Shown here: in pieces, positions 14,614 through 23,451 of the stretch
How the letters are laid out: every line of letters begins with the position of its first letter
Numbering within the stretch: position 1 is the stretch's first letter
DNA from: Arthrobacter subterraneus
GTDB lineage: Bacteria; Actinomycetota; Actinomycetes; Actinomycetales; Micrococcaceae
Assembly: GCF_900099735.1 (NCBI RefSeq)
Contig: NZ_FNDT01000005.1
Span: 1-64,000, forward strand
Length of the DNA stretch: 64,000 nucleotides
Reading direction: 5' to 3'
Program-made: the position numbers and the translations under genes
Notes under the pieces: generated by a model
Database searches by the model: none
Seen by the model: only the letters and a program-made list of their open reading frames with translations
Told to the model about the DNA's origin: nothing

Positions 14614-17472
14614 ATGACCATTCAAACCACCGGATCCGTAAGCGAAGCTCTCGGTCTCCTCGAAACGCGGATTGCAGAGGCAAAAGCTGCAGATCCACTT
14701 GCGCCCATCACCATCATCGTGCCCTCCCACGCTGCGGGGTTGGACGTCACCCGCTACCTCGGACGGACACTGAATTCAGGGGCTGGCAGCGTCGGCGTCC
14801 GTGCCTTCACCCTCAAAGACCTCGCCACTGAGCTGGTCGCCGCGGATCCCTCGCTCATCGAACGGTCGCCCCTGACTCCGTCCATTCGCCAAGCCGCGAT
14901 TAGCCGCGCGCTCTCTGAAGCCCCCGGAGACTTTGAACAGGTCGCTGACCAGCCCGCAACAGCGCGAGCCATCACACGCACGGCGCCGCTGCTGGACTCC
15001 ATTGCAACGCATCACGACGCCGATATGCCTGGCCTCGTGCGTGAAGTGCTCCGCATCCACCGCACAGCAATGGCCGGCCTCGAAGATCGTTGGTTCACCG
15101 ACCACTACATGTTCGAGTGCGCGGGCCGCCGTCTCCGCGACCCGGGTACCGCCCGGCGGCTGGGCACCCTCATCGGTTTCATGCTCGGAGCACAGCTGCA
15201 GCCCGCGGTAGCGGCTTTCCGGCGGCAGGTCGAAGAGGCTGGGCTGCACCACATCCAGGCCACCGGCACGTTCAATGAAAATACCTCTCTGCTCAGCGCG
15301 TCCGACGCCGACGACGAGGTGCGCACGGTGGTACGCCTCGTCATCGAGCGCCTCCGCGCAGGCGTCCCCGGCCACCGCATCGGCGTTTTCCACTCCACCG
15401 CCCACCCCTACCGTGCGCTCCTTACGCAACGGCTGGATCAGGCGGGCATCACCTTCGTGGGTCCTGCAGCCCAGCGGCTGGCCGACGCTCCGCTTGCACG
15501 CGGGCTCCTTCAACTGCTCACGCTTGACCCGGACGAGCCGGACGTCCGCACCATACTGAACGTGCTCGCCGAAGGAACACTGGTCTGGCACGGCCACGAT
15601 TTGCCGAGCAGCACCGTGTGCGAGCGCCTCCACACCAACCCTCCCTCGGAAGAAGATGACGACGACGAGCCGGACGAGCGCCTCGCCGCGAAGCTCGAGC
15701 AACTCGCACTGTTCCGCACATTTGTGGATGCTTTGGGGGCCGGCGTCCGTCGCGTCTCTGAGGCTGCCTCCTGGCGTACTGCAAGACTCGCGCTCGGCGC
15801 TCTGCTGAGCGACTTCATGGGACCGCGCAGCACGAACGAACTACCGGCCAAAGCGGCAGCCCGGGCCGCACTCCTCGACATCATCCACTCTCTCGGAAAC
15901 CTTGACGGCATCGGACCGGCACCCCGTCCCGCATTCATCCGAAGCACCCTGGAAGACAACATCACCGCCAAAGGAGGCTGGACCGGAAAAAGCGGCACCG
16001 GCGTGGTCATCGGCGGATATGCGGACGCGGTCGCGCGTGATCTCGACGCCGTCTTCCTCATCGGTGCCGCCGAAGGACTGGCACCGGCACGCATCCGTGA
16101 GAATCCGCTGCTCCCGGACTCGGTCAGTGAGGCCATCGGCGGTGACCTGCTGACGGTTGACCAGCGTGCCAGGGTTGCCAAAGACCAGTTCCTCTCCGCA
16201 CTCGCCGCGGGCAGGTTGCGGGTGATCCTCACACCGCGGGGGGACCTGCGCGGCTCAGGCGACAAGTTGCCCTCTCGTTGGCTTCCTCCTGAACCGACAA
16301 GCATGAAGTCGTTTGCCTACGGCATCGAACACGGCTCTCCCACCATCGCCAGTGCAGGCAGCTCCGCTGTCGCAGCCACGGGCCAGGAGTGGCGGCTACG
16401 CCACCTCCTCACCCCCGGGCACGGCATCCGTGCGCTTGGTGAGGATGACGTCCTGCATCGCGCTGTCACGGCCACCCGTGACCGGCGCACCGGGGTGTTC
16501 TCCCGATACACCGGGAATCTCAGCGCCTACGCCGGGGAGATTATTGAGGAGTCGAAAGCCCTTTCACCCACCCGGTTGGAAGATTGGGTTCACAGCCCCT
16601 TCAGCTTCTACCTCAAGCATGTGCTGAAAGTGAGCATCTTCGAGGACGTCGAACTCGAAGTACAGATCAACGCCATGCAGCGGGGCAATCTCGTGCACAA
16701 GGTCATGGAGGACTACGTCCGGGAGATTACCGTGCAGCAGCGTGGGCGCTCTCTCGACCGGCTGATGGAATTGGCTGAGGCAGCGTTCGCTGAGTTCGCC
16801 AACCCGGCATGGCTGCCGCACGTCTGGGAACAGAACCAGGCACGGCTGCGCCAGGACTTCCGGCGACTGTTCGAGAAAGACGGCGAGACGGCACTTGACG
16901 GTTGGGACTACCGGGATGCTGAAGCGCCGTTCGGCATGGATGAAGTCACGCTTCCGGTTGAACTTGAGCTCGAAGACGGCACCGTCTTCCGCTTCCGGGG
17001 CAAGGTGGACCGCATCGACCTGCATCGGGACGGCCGGATCCGCGTCGTCGATTACAAGACCGGCAAGCTGGACAAGTACAAGGATCTGAGGAAGCACCCC
17101 ACAGCCTACGGAACCAAGTTCCAGCTGCCCGTCTACGGCCTGTTCGCGCGGTCATTGGCGGAACACACATCCGCGGATGTGAAGGCAAGCTACTGGTTCA
17201 CCTCCCGGGCAGGCAATTTCGAGGAGATCGGCTACTCGGTCACCGAGGAGGTCGTCGACCAGCTGAGGAAAGACGCCGGGCTCATCATCTCAGCGATTCG
17301 GGATGGAGTCTTCCCCTCCAAGCCCGAACCCGAACAGCACATCACCCGCGACCGTACGGCGGTGACCTTCACCTCGCTGGCCGGCCAACTGGGTATGGAT
17401 CAGCACTGGGTCGAGCTGCAGAACGCCCCAGAGCTTGTCCGTTACGCACAACTCTTGAAGGGTGAAAAATGA
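14614..17472 (+). CDS. AddB-like PD-(D/E)XK nuclease subunit
   Basis: 952 residues. The first two thirds resemble the helicase-like but inactive part of AddB (TIIVPSHAAGLDVTRYL, with no GxGKT Walker A), and the last third is a PD-(D/E)XK nuclease (SPTRLEDWVHSPFSFYLKH; FRGKVDRIDL...VVDYKTGK; FQLPVYGLFAR). The four cysteines that hold the Fe-S cluster of AddB nucleases are not seen. An acidic run (EEDDDDEPDE) sits near residue 350. It overlaps the AddA-like gene by four bases and probably forms a two-nuclease helicase complex with it. The usual actinobacterial end-processing enzyme is AdnAB, so this may be an additional, perhaps defensive, complex. Confidence 0.85.
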   Translation: MTIQTTGSVSEALGLLETRIAEAKAADPLAPITIIVPSHAAGLDVTRYLGRTLNSGAGSVGVRAFTLKDLATELVAADPSLIERSPLTPSIRQAAISRALSEAPGDFEQVADQPATARAITRTAPLLDSIATHHDADMPGLVREVLRIHRTAMAGLEDRWFTDHYMFECAGRRLRDPGTARRLGTLIGFMLGAQLQPAVAAFRRQVEEAGLHHIQATGTFNENTSLLSASDADDEVRTVVRLVIERLRAGVPGHRIGVFHSTAHPYRALLTQRLDQAGITFVGPAAQRLADAPLARGLLQLLTLDPDEPDVRTILNVLAEGTLVWHGHDLPSSTVCERLHTNPPSEEDDDDEPDERLAAKLEQLALFRTFVDALGAGVRRVSEAASWRTARLALGALLSDFMGPRSTNELPAKAAARAALLDIIHSLGNLDGIGPAPRPAFIRSTLEDNITAKGGWTGKSGTGVVIGGYADAVARDLDAVFLIGAAEGLAPARIRENPLLPDSVSEAIGGDLLTVDQRARVAKDQFLSALAAGRLRVILTPRGDLRGSGDKLPSRWLPPEPTSMKSFAYGIEHGSPTIASAGSSAVAATGQEWRLRHLLTPGHGIRALGEDDVLHRAVTATRDRRTGVFSRYTGNLSAYAGEIIEESKALSPTRLEDWVHSPFSFYLKHVLKVSIFEDVELEVQINAMQRGNLVHKVMEDYVREITVQQRGRSLDRLMELAEAAFAEFANPAWLPHVWEQNQARLRQDFRRLFEKDGETALDGWDYRDAEAPFGMDEVTLPVELELEDGTVFRFRGKVDRIDLHRDGRIRVVDYKTGKLDKYKDLRKHPTAYGTKFQLPVYGLFARSLAEHTSADVKASYWFTSRAGNFEEIGYSVTEEVVDQLRKDAGLIISAIRDGVFPSKPEPEQHITRDRTAVTFTSLAGQLGMDQHWVELQNAPELVRYAQLLKGEK

Positions 17473-20400
17473 GCGCCGATGTCCTCGAACTCTCCGATCA
17501 GGCGGACCGTCTGCTCATTGAGGAAAAACTGGACGCGAATGTCTTTGTGGAGGCCGGAGCAGGCAGCGGTAAAACTCACGAGCTGGTCGAGCGAATCTGT
17601 GCAATGGTCGACGACGGCACCGAGCTGAAATCCATCGCCGCCATCACCTTCACGGAGAAGGCCGCCGGTGAACTGCGAGATCGGGTGCGCCGGAAACTCG
17701 CAGCAGACAAGACAGACCTGCGCGTCCGTGCCCTGGACCAGCTGGACACCGCGCCCATCGGGACCATCCATTCCTTCGCGGCACGGGTGATCAGCGAACA
17801 TCCGATCGAGGCCGGCGTTCCGCCCCTCATCACGGTCGTTGATGAGCTCCGTTCCCAGATCGCGTTCACCCGGCGCTGGGAAACCATCCGGCAGAAACTG
17901 TTCAGCGACCCTGGCCTCGACGCTGCGTTGCGCATCCTGCTCGCCGTCGGCGCGAAGCTGGACCAACTGGAGAGTGTCGCAGCAGCTCTGGACGCCAACT
18001 GGGACCGCCTGGAGATCCACCCGCCGCAGCCGCGCCCGATCCCCGCGGTGGACCTCGGTCCGCTATTGCGCCAGACAGCGGAAGTCCTGGAGCAGGCCAC
18101 ACACTGCAAAGACCCGAAGGACAAACTCGTTGCTGCTTTTGAAAGCATCAAGTCCTGGCACGGTCAGCTCGAGAACGTCAGCACCGCTGAGTTGGCGGCA
18201 GTGCTGGACATCCTGGATTCCGTTCCGCAAAAGGGCTTCAGCTACGGGGCTGCAGGCAACTGGGGAGTCCCCCTCGCCGGCGTCCGTGAGTCCTGCAAGG
18301 ATCTCGCTGAACAGGCCCTCGCCCTGCGCAACAGTTTCGTGGCACCGGCGGTGGATACCGTCACCGCTGCCATGGCCGGGTTGATCGTGGAGGCGGCCAG
18401 GGAACGTCAACGCACCGGTGAGCTTGAGTACAACGATCTCCTCATCCATGCGCGGGACCTGCTGGTCGGCACCGACCAGCGCACCGTCGACGTGCACCGC
18501 GCGCTGCATGAGCGCTACCGCTGCATCATGCTCGACGAGTTCCAGGACACCGACCCCGTTCAGGCTGAGATCGCCACCCGAATCGCAGCCAGGGAGGTCT
18601 GCGGGAACGACGGGTGGAAACAGCTGGAGGTGCCGCCCGGACGGCTGTTCACGGTGGGGGATCCCAAGCAGTCGATCTACCGCTTCCGCAGGGCCGACAT
18701 CGCCACCTACCTCGACACCCAGCACCGCTTCACACATTCGGAACACTCACGCGTCGCCACGCTCCGGACCAACTTCCGCTCGACGGGCCGGCTCCTCGAA
18801 TGGATCAACTCGACCTTCAGCACCCTCATCCAGGAAGACGGCCACATCCAGCCGCCCTACCAGGCCCTCACTCCAGATCCACTGCGGCCTGAATGGGACA
18901 GCGCCGCCGGTCATCCGGTGTCGATTCTTGGACGCAACGGCGCAGTCGCAGGAGAATCCGGAAAGGTGACCGCGGAGCAGATGCGACAGCAGGAAGCCGC
19001 AGATGTGGCAAAGGCAATCCTGTTGGCCACCGGACAGTCGGGACAGACCGCCTGGCAGAAGCAATCCAAGCGGTCAGACAAGCCGAGCGAGAACTTTGCG
19101 CCGAGTCGGATCCGATTGAAAGACATTTGCATCCTTTTGCCCACCCGAACCGCGCTCGCCGCGCTGGAAGACGCGCTCGACGACGCCGGTATTGAGTACC
19201 GCGCGGAAGCTTCCTCCCTGGTGTATTCAACGCAGGAAGTAAACGACCTGCTGCTGGCACTGAAAGCCATCGCCAACACTGCCGACGAAGCCGCGCTGGT
19301 CCTCTGCCTGCGCTCCGCTCCGTTCGGTTGCGGTGACGACGAATTGTTCGAATGGAAGCGGGCCGGAGGCCACTGGAACCTCCTGGCGCCGGCTCCGGAA
19401 GATCTTGCCGAATCAACGGTCGCTCACGGAATGCAGTACCTGAAGCAGTTGTGCCGGGAAATTAGCATCCTCACCCCCGCAGAGCTCATGGACCGCATTG
19501 TCACGGAACGCCGGATGATGGAGACCGCCATCGCATCCCCCCGATACCGGGATGTGTGGCGCCGGCTCCGTTTCGTCATCGACCAGGCGCGGGCCTGGAC
19601 CGAAGCAACCCATGGCAGCCTTCGGGATTACCTGGTGTGGGCAGGAACGCAGCAGGAAGAGAACACCCGGGTACGTGAATCCGTAGTGCCGGAAACCGAC
19701 GTGGACGCTGTCCGCATCATGACAATCCATGCCTCCAAGGGCCTGGAGTTCCCGATGGTCATCCTCGCCGGAACCGGTTCCAGCCCACGCCCGGCTAACG
19801 ACGCCGCACTGTGGGACGCTGACGGCCAGCTGCACGTTTCTCTCGTCAAAGCGATCAGATCCGGCGGCTATGCAGACGCCCAAATGGTTGAGAAACGGTT
19901 CGACGAGGCAGAACGGTGCCGTCTGCTGTACGTGGCCTGTACGCGCGCGGAGAGCCATCTGGTGGTCTCCCACTACGTCCATCCCAGTGCAAAGGACAGC
20001 CTCGGACAACACCTCAAGAACGCCGATTGCCCCTCCGTGCCGTCTCTTGAGCTGCCTGCGGAGCCAGGTGCCCATGAGAAGCCCTACAACTCCGTGGAAC
20101 CTGTCGGATCGTGGGCGGAGTGGCAGCAGGAAAGCGAGCGCTGGCAGGAACAATCGGCAGTCGTCTCCACTACGTCGGTCACCGCGATAGCGAAGGGTAA
20201 GGGCGGGCCTGTCACCGGCCCACCGGCTGAGCCGCTCCTCCGGTTCATCCCACTCGATGACGAGACTCTGCCCGCGCCCGCCGCTCCGGATGCCGAACAC
20301 GGCGCTGTGTACGGCACAGCGATGCACCGTGTCCTGGAGCTCAGCGACCTGCAGGAATCCGCTGACGTGGAGGCGATTGCAGACAGTGTTGCCCGGCTCT

Positions 20401-20762
20401 CACTGGGGGTCGCTCCGGTGGCACTGGCCGCCAACGCCCGCGCTGCACTTGCCAGTGAACCGGTCCGGCGCGCGGCGCAGCGGGAACGGTGGCTTGAGCT
20501 CCCCGTCGTAGCGCCGTCCGGCGGGGTGACCGTCGAGGGCGTCATCGACCTGATGTACCGCGAGGATGACGGCACCCTGGTCATCGCCGACTTCAAGACG
20601 GACAAACAGCCGCAGGAGGAAACCATCGCGGCCTACTGGCGCCAGCTTGAAACCTATGCCGCGATGATCCAGCGGATCACCGGGCAGACCGTCGGCGAGC
20701 TCGTGCTGATCTTCTGCCGGGAATCGGGAGCCGAAGCGCGCCGCCGGGGAGCAGCGTCATGA
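17469..20762 (+). CDS. AddA-like UvrD/RecB helicase-nuclease
   Basis: 1097 residues with a complete superfamily 1A motor: Walker A GAGSGKT (30-36), Ia AAITFTEKAAGELRDRV, II MLDEFQDTDPVQ, III FTVGDPKQSIYRFRRA, IV LRTNFRSTGRLLEW, V IMTIHASKGLEFPMVI and VI LLYVACTRAESHLVVS. A C-terminal nuclease follows (VTVEGVIDLMY...VIADFKTDK, QLETYAAMI). It should unwind and degrade DNA ends with its AddB-like partner, whose stop codon it overlaps (ATGA). Its own stop is overlapped by an out-of-frame ATG opening a 29-codon ORF, while the next true gene starts 51 bases later. No defect is visible. Confidence 0.88.
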   Translation: MSADVLELSDQADRLLIEEKLDANVFVEAGAGSGKTHELVERICAMVDDGTELKSIAAITFTEKAAGELRDRVRRKLAADKTDLRVRALDQLDTAPIGTIHSFAARVISEHPIEAGVPPLITVVDELRSQIAFTRRWETIRQKLFSDPGLDAALRILLAVGAKLDQLESVAAALDANWDRLEIHPPQPRPIPAVDLGPLLRQTAEVLEQATHCKDPKDKLVAAFESIKSWHGQLENVSTAELAAVLDILDSVPQKGFSYGAAGNWGVPLAGVRESCKDLAEQALALRNSFVAPAVDTVTAAMAGLIVEAARERQRTGELEYNDLLIHARDLLVGTDQRTVDVHRALHERYRCIMLDEFQDTDPVQAEIATRIAAREVCGNDGWKQLEVPPGRLFTVGDPKQSIYRFRRADIATYLDTQHRFTHSEHSRVATLRTNFRSTGRLLEWINSTFSTLIQEDGHIQPPYQALTPDPLRPEWDSAAGHPVSILGRNGAVAGESGKVTAEQMRQQEAADVAKAILLATGQSGQTAWQKQSKRSDKPSENFAPSRIRLKDICILLPTRTALAALEDALDDAGIEYRAEASSLVYSTQEVNDLLLALKAIANTADEAALVLCLRSAPFGCGDDELFEWKRAGGHWNLLAPAPEDLAESTVAHGMQYLKQLCREISILTPAELMDRIVTERRMMETAIASPRYRDVWRRLRFVIDQARAWTEATHGSLRDYLVWAGTQQEENTRVRESVVPETDVDAVRIMTIHASKGLEFPMVILAGTGSSPRPANDAALWDADGQLHVSLVKAIRSGGYADAQMVEKRFDEAERCRLLYVACTRAESHLVVSHYVHPSAKDSLGQHLKNADCPSVPSLELPAEPGAHEKPYNSVEPVGSWAEWQQESERWQEQSAVVSTTSVTAIAKGKGGPVTGPPAEPLLRFIPLDDETLPAPAAPDAEHGAVYGTAMHRVLELSDLQESADVEAIADSVARLSLGVAPVALAANARAALASEPVRRAAQRERWLELPVVAPSGGVTVEGVIDLMYREDDGTLVIADFKTDKQPQEETIAAYWRQLETYAAMIQRITGQTVGELVLIFCRESGAEARRRGAAS

Positions 20763-20813
20763 GCCCGACCGCTACCCCGACCCCGCGACATGAGCGGCGG
20801 GAGGCGAGAAACG

Positions 20814-22484
20814 ATGCGCTGCATACCGGAACAGCCGGCGTTCAGTGACGGACAGGCTGCCGAGCGGGCAGTGTGGCTGAAGCTTCGTGCGAGCCTGCCT
20901 GACGACGTCGTGCTGGCGCATTCCGTGCAGGTGCGCCACGGGCGCGCCGAACATGAGATCGACATCCTCGTGTTGTGGCCCGGGGTCGGATTGGCCGCTA
21001 TTGAAATCAAGGGCGGGCTTGTCGGCGTGGAGCGTGGCCAGTGGTGGCAGTCAGGCGGAAAGAATGGCAAACACAACATCCAAAGTCCGATCGCCCAGTC
21101 CCAGAGCTCCGCTCATGCGTTCAGAAAATGGATCTCGGACGAGCTCGGAAGTCCGCTGACCAGCCGGCTTGTCTACATGGCGTGTTTCCCGTACACGGCT
21201 GTGGCAGAGGCCTGGAGCATGGCCGGCTGTCCTCGCGAACTGATCCTCGATCAACAGGACCTGCTATCGCCCGCCGAGAAGATCCGCCATGCCATCGAGG
21301 TGGAGGGTGCTGGAGCTGTTTCCCTGGCTAGCACTTATCTGGAGCGCATTGCCCGCCGTCTGGAGGGCACGCTCGAGCCGGCGGGCACTCCCGAAGGAGA
21401 AGGAGAAGACTTCCAGAACCTCCTGACCGAACGGCAGTCGACGCTGCTGCAGGCAACCCGCGATCTTCCGCGCATCCGGTTCACCGGAGGTGCCGGAAGC
21501 GGGAAAACCTGGCTCGCACTCGCCAAGGCGCAGGCACTGTGCAGCCAGCGCAAGCGGGTCGGCGTTTTCTGCTACAACAAAGGGCTCGGCCGGTACCTGC
21601 AGAATGAGGTGGAGAGCTGGCGTTCAGCAAAGCCGGCGTTTACCGGCGAATTCCACGAGTACGTCCGTTCGCTGGGCATACCGGACGGCAGCGGCCAGGC
21701 TTATTTCGATGAGGATATGCCGCGCATGCTCAAGAAACGCGCCGCCCTGCTTTCACCCGACCAGAAGTTCGACGCCATTGTCATCGACGAAGCACAGGAC
21801 TTCGCTCCGCTCTGGTGGGAGGCTCTCCTTGCATGCACCAAAGAGCCGGACCGGTCAGAGGTGTATGCCTTCATGGACGACCGCCAGGACGTCTATCGAC
21901 GCTGGGGCGGTTCACATGATGGGGTGCACGGACCAGCTGCAGAACTGACCCCCATCCACGTCGATGACAACCTGCGGAATACCCGCCGCATCGCGGAAAC
22001 CTTCAAAGGGTTCGCGGGAGAGCACTTCACGCCGCGCGCGGGCACCGGGCTGCCGGTGCGGCGGGTCGAGTGTTCAACCGAGGATGCACTCGGGGTTGCC
22101 GAAGACTGCGTGGACGCCCTCATTGCGGAAGGTTGGGCGAACAACCAGATAGCGCTCCTGACCACCCGCCACCGCCATTCCATCCATCAAGACCACTTCG
22201 ACAGCGGCACCCTCGAAGAATATTGGCGGGAATTTCACGCAAACGAGGGGGAATTCTACGGACACGTACTTGGGTTCAAAGGGCTCGAGCGCTCCGTGGT
22301 GATTCTGTGTGTCGACGGGTTCAAAGAGATGGACCGCGCTCAGGAACATCTCTATGTGGGTCTATCGCGGGCGCGAAGCCTTCTCGTTGTCGTCGGAGAT
22401 CCCGCGCTGCTCGCTGAGATCGGCGGCCGCAGGCTGGAGCGAGCGCTCTCACAAACGGTGAAGTGGGAGCTTCCTTCCCCCTAA
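20814..22484 (+). CDS. NERD-domain superfamily 1 helicase
   Basis: About 556 residues. The N-terminal NERD (nuclease-related) domain is seen near residues 10-120 with EHEIDILVLWPGVGLAAIEIKG, an E-x-D...E-x-K pattern like restriction-type nucleases. A UvrD-like motor follows: GGAGSGKTWLALAKA, FDAIVIDEAQDFAPLWW, DDNLRNTRRIAETF, LGFKGLERSVVILCVDG and HLYVGLSRARSLLVVVG. I prefer the ATG at 20814, which has GGGAGG nine bases upstream; the in-frame ATG at 20790 has no such site. Third gene of the nuclease operon. NERD-helicases turn up in anti-phage contexts, but no described system with exactly these three genes is known to me. Confidence 0.82.
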   Translation: MRCIPEQPAFSDGQAAERAVWLKLRASLPDDVVLAHSVQVRHGRAEHEIDILVLWPGVGLAAIEIKGGLVGVERGQWWQSGGKNGKHNIQSPIAQSQSSAHAFRKWISDELGSPLTSRLVYMACFPYTAVAEAWSMAGCPRELILDQQDLLSPAEKIRHAIEVEGAGAVSLASTYLERIARRLEGTLEPAGTPEGEGEDFQNLLTERQSTLLQATRDLPRIRFTGGAGSGKTWLALAKAQALCSQRKRVGVFCYNKGLGRYLQNEVESWRSAKPAFTGEFHEYVRSLGIPDGSGQAYFDEDMPRMLKKRAALLSPDQKFDAIVIDEAQDFAPLWWEALLACTKEPDRSEVYAFMDDRQDVYRRWGGSHDGVHGPAAELTPIHVDDNLRNTRRIAETFKGFAGEHFTPRAGTGLPVRRVECSTEDALGVAEDCVDALIAEGWANNQIALLTTRHRHSIHQDHFDSGTLEEYWREFHANEGEFYGHVLGFKGLERSVVILCVDGFKEMDRAQEHLYVGLSRARSLLVVVGDPALLAEIGGRRLERALSQTVKWELPSP

Positions 22485-22487
22485 GCT
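22482..22487 (+). promoter_or_regulatory. -10 element for a leaderless membrane-protein gene
   Basis: TAAGCT, six bases before the ATG at 22494, sits on the stop codon of the NERD-helicase gene. This implies a separate leaderless transcript for the next gene. Confidence 0.5.
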
Positions 22488-22493
22488 GGTGCC

Positions 22494-22850
22494 ATGGAAT
22501 TCCTGCGCAACCTGCTCCTCGTCCTGCACTTCGTCGGTCTCGCCGCGATCCTCGGCGGTGTCATTGCCCAGATCCGCAGCATGCGTACCGGCGGGGCCGT
22601 GGTCACCCCGGGCATCATGCACGGCAGCTGGCTACAGCTGATCACCGGGCTGGGACTGGTCGGCGTTCTTGAAGCCGGTGACCTGGCGGAAGTCGACAAC
22701 ATCAAGATCGGAGTGAAGCTCCTGGTGATGATCGCCGTCGTCGTACTGGCCTTTCTCAACCGGAGGAAGGACGCGGTGCCGTCGGGCATCCTCGGTGCGA
22801 TTGGCGGGCTGACGCTGCTCAACATCATTGTGGCGGTGTTCTGGGGGTAG
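22494..22850 (+). CDS. Small integral membrane protein
   Basis: 118 residues with four predicted membrane helices (about 4-25, 45-60, 71-88 and 98-117) and very short loops. It resembles small actinobacterial membrane proteins of unknown function; the FLRNLLLVLHFVGLAAILGG opening recalls copper-resistance or DUF-type families but no motif decides. It starts nine bases after the NERD-helicase stop without a Shine-Dalgarno, and the TAAGCT ahead suggests leaderless initiation. Whether it belongs to the nuclease operon is uncertain. Confidence 0.7.
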   Translation: MEFLRNLLLVLHFVGLAAILGGVIAQIRSMRTGGAVVTPGIMHGSWLQLITGLGLVGVLEAGDLAEVDNIKIGVKLLVMIAVVVLAFLNRRKDAVPSGILGAIGGLTLLNIIVAVFWG

Positions 22851-22882
22851 GCTCCTGGGCCGTTGCCCGCAAGGAGGTAGCG

Positions 22883-22904
22883 GACGTACAATAATACGTA
22901 CGTA
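22883..22904. promoter_or_regulatory. yefM-yoeB promoter/operator
   Basis: GACGTACAATAATACGTACG contains repeated GTAC elements in dyad arrangement (CGTAC, AATAATA, CGTACG) just before the AAGGAG ribosome-binding site. E. coli YefM-YoeB binds a GTACA-containing palindrome, so this is the likely autoregulatory site and also holds the -10 (TACAAT). Confidence 0.6.
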
Positions 22905-22914
22905 AGGAGACGCA

Positions 22915-23166
22915 ATGAAGACAATGACCTACTCGGAATCCCGGGCCAACTACGCGGCAACGCTCGACTCGGTGCTGGACGACCGCGAAGAAATTGTCAT
23001 CACCCGTGCCGGCAAGGATCCCGTGGTGATTGTTTCGTTGGACGATTACCAGTCGCTGAAGGAGACTGCGTACCTGCTCCGCAGCCCTGAGAACGCCCGG
23101 CGGCTTCTGGGTGCTATCGAGAACCTCGAACGCGGTGAGGGCACCGAACATGATCTTGTCGAATGA
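22915..23166 (+). CDS. yefM: YefM-type antitoxin
   Basis: 83 residues, typical Phd/YefM length. The N-terminal DNA-binding part MTYSESRANYAATLDSVLDD and VITRAGKDPVVIVSLDDYQSLKETAYLLRSPENARRLL are hallmarks of the family. The flexible C-terminus neutralises the YoeB toxin. AAGGAG precedes the ATG by five bases. It overlaps the toxin gene by four bases. With the toxin it should repress its own promoter at 22883-22904. Confidence 0.93.
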   Translation: MKTMTYSESRANYAATLDSVLDDREEIVITRAGKDPVVIVSLDDYQSLKETAYLLRSPENARRLLGAIENLERGEGTEHDLVE

Positions 23167-23423
23167 AGCTGCTCTGGGATGAAGCCGCCTGGGAGGACTA
23201 CCTCTGGTGGCAGACCGAGGATCGTAAGATCCTCAAACGCATCAACAGCCTGATTCATGACGTGCAGCGGAATGGAAACGAGAGAATCGGAAAGCCGGAG
23301 CCCCTGAAGCACGGCTTCCAGGGTTACTGGTCGCGGCGAATCAATGACGAGCACCGGCTGGTCTACAAAGTTGCGGAAGGTGAAATCCGTATCGCGCAAT
23401 GCCGCTACCACTACAGCCGGTGA
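23163..23423 (+). CDS. yoeB: YoeB-type mRNA interferase toxin
   Basis: 86 residues of the RelE/YoeB fold. Glu46, Arg65 and the C-terminal His83-Tyr84 fall exactly at the catalytic positions known for E. coli YoeB, so the toxin should be active: it binds the ribosomal A site and cuts mRNA. Translation is coupled to yefM by an ATGA overlap. The C-terminus YHYSR and KHGFQGYWSRRINDEHRLVY are strongly conserved in the family. Confidence 0.94.
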   Translation: MKLLWDEAAWEDYLWWQTEDRKILKRINSLIHDVQRNGNERIGKPEPLKHGFQGYWSRRINDEHRLVYKVAEGEIRIAQCRYHYSR

Positions 23424-23451
23424 CGGCTTTCGGCGGCACGTAATCCTCCGC

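Noticed and set aside
20759-20848. 29-codon ORF starting on the AddA-like stop codon (ATGA overlap)
   Set aside because: It is in another frame than the NERD-helicase, Pro/Arg-rich and without a motif; the helicase has its own Shine-Dalgarno at 20814. It might still be a relic of an older start followed by a frameshift.
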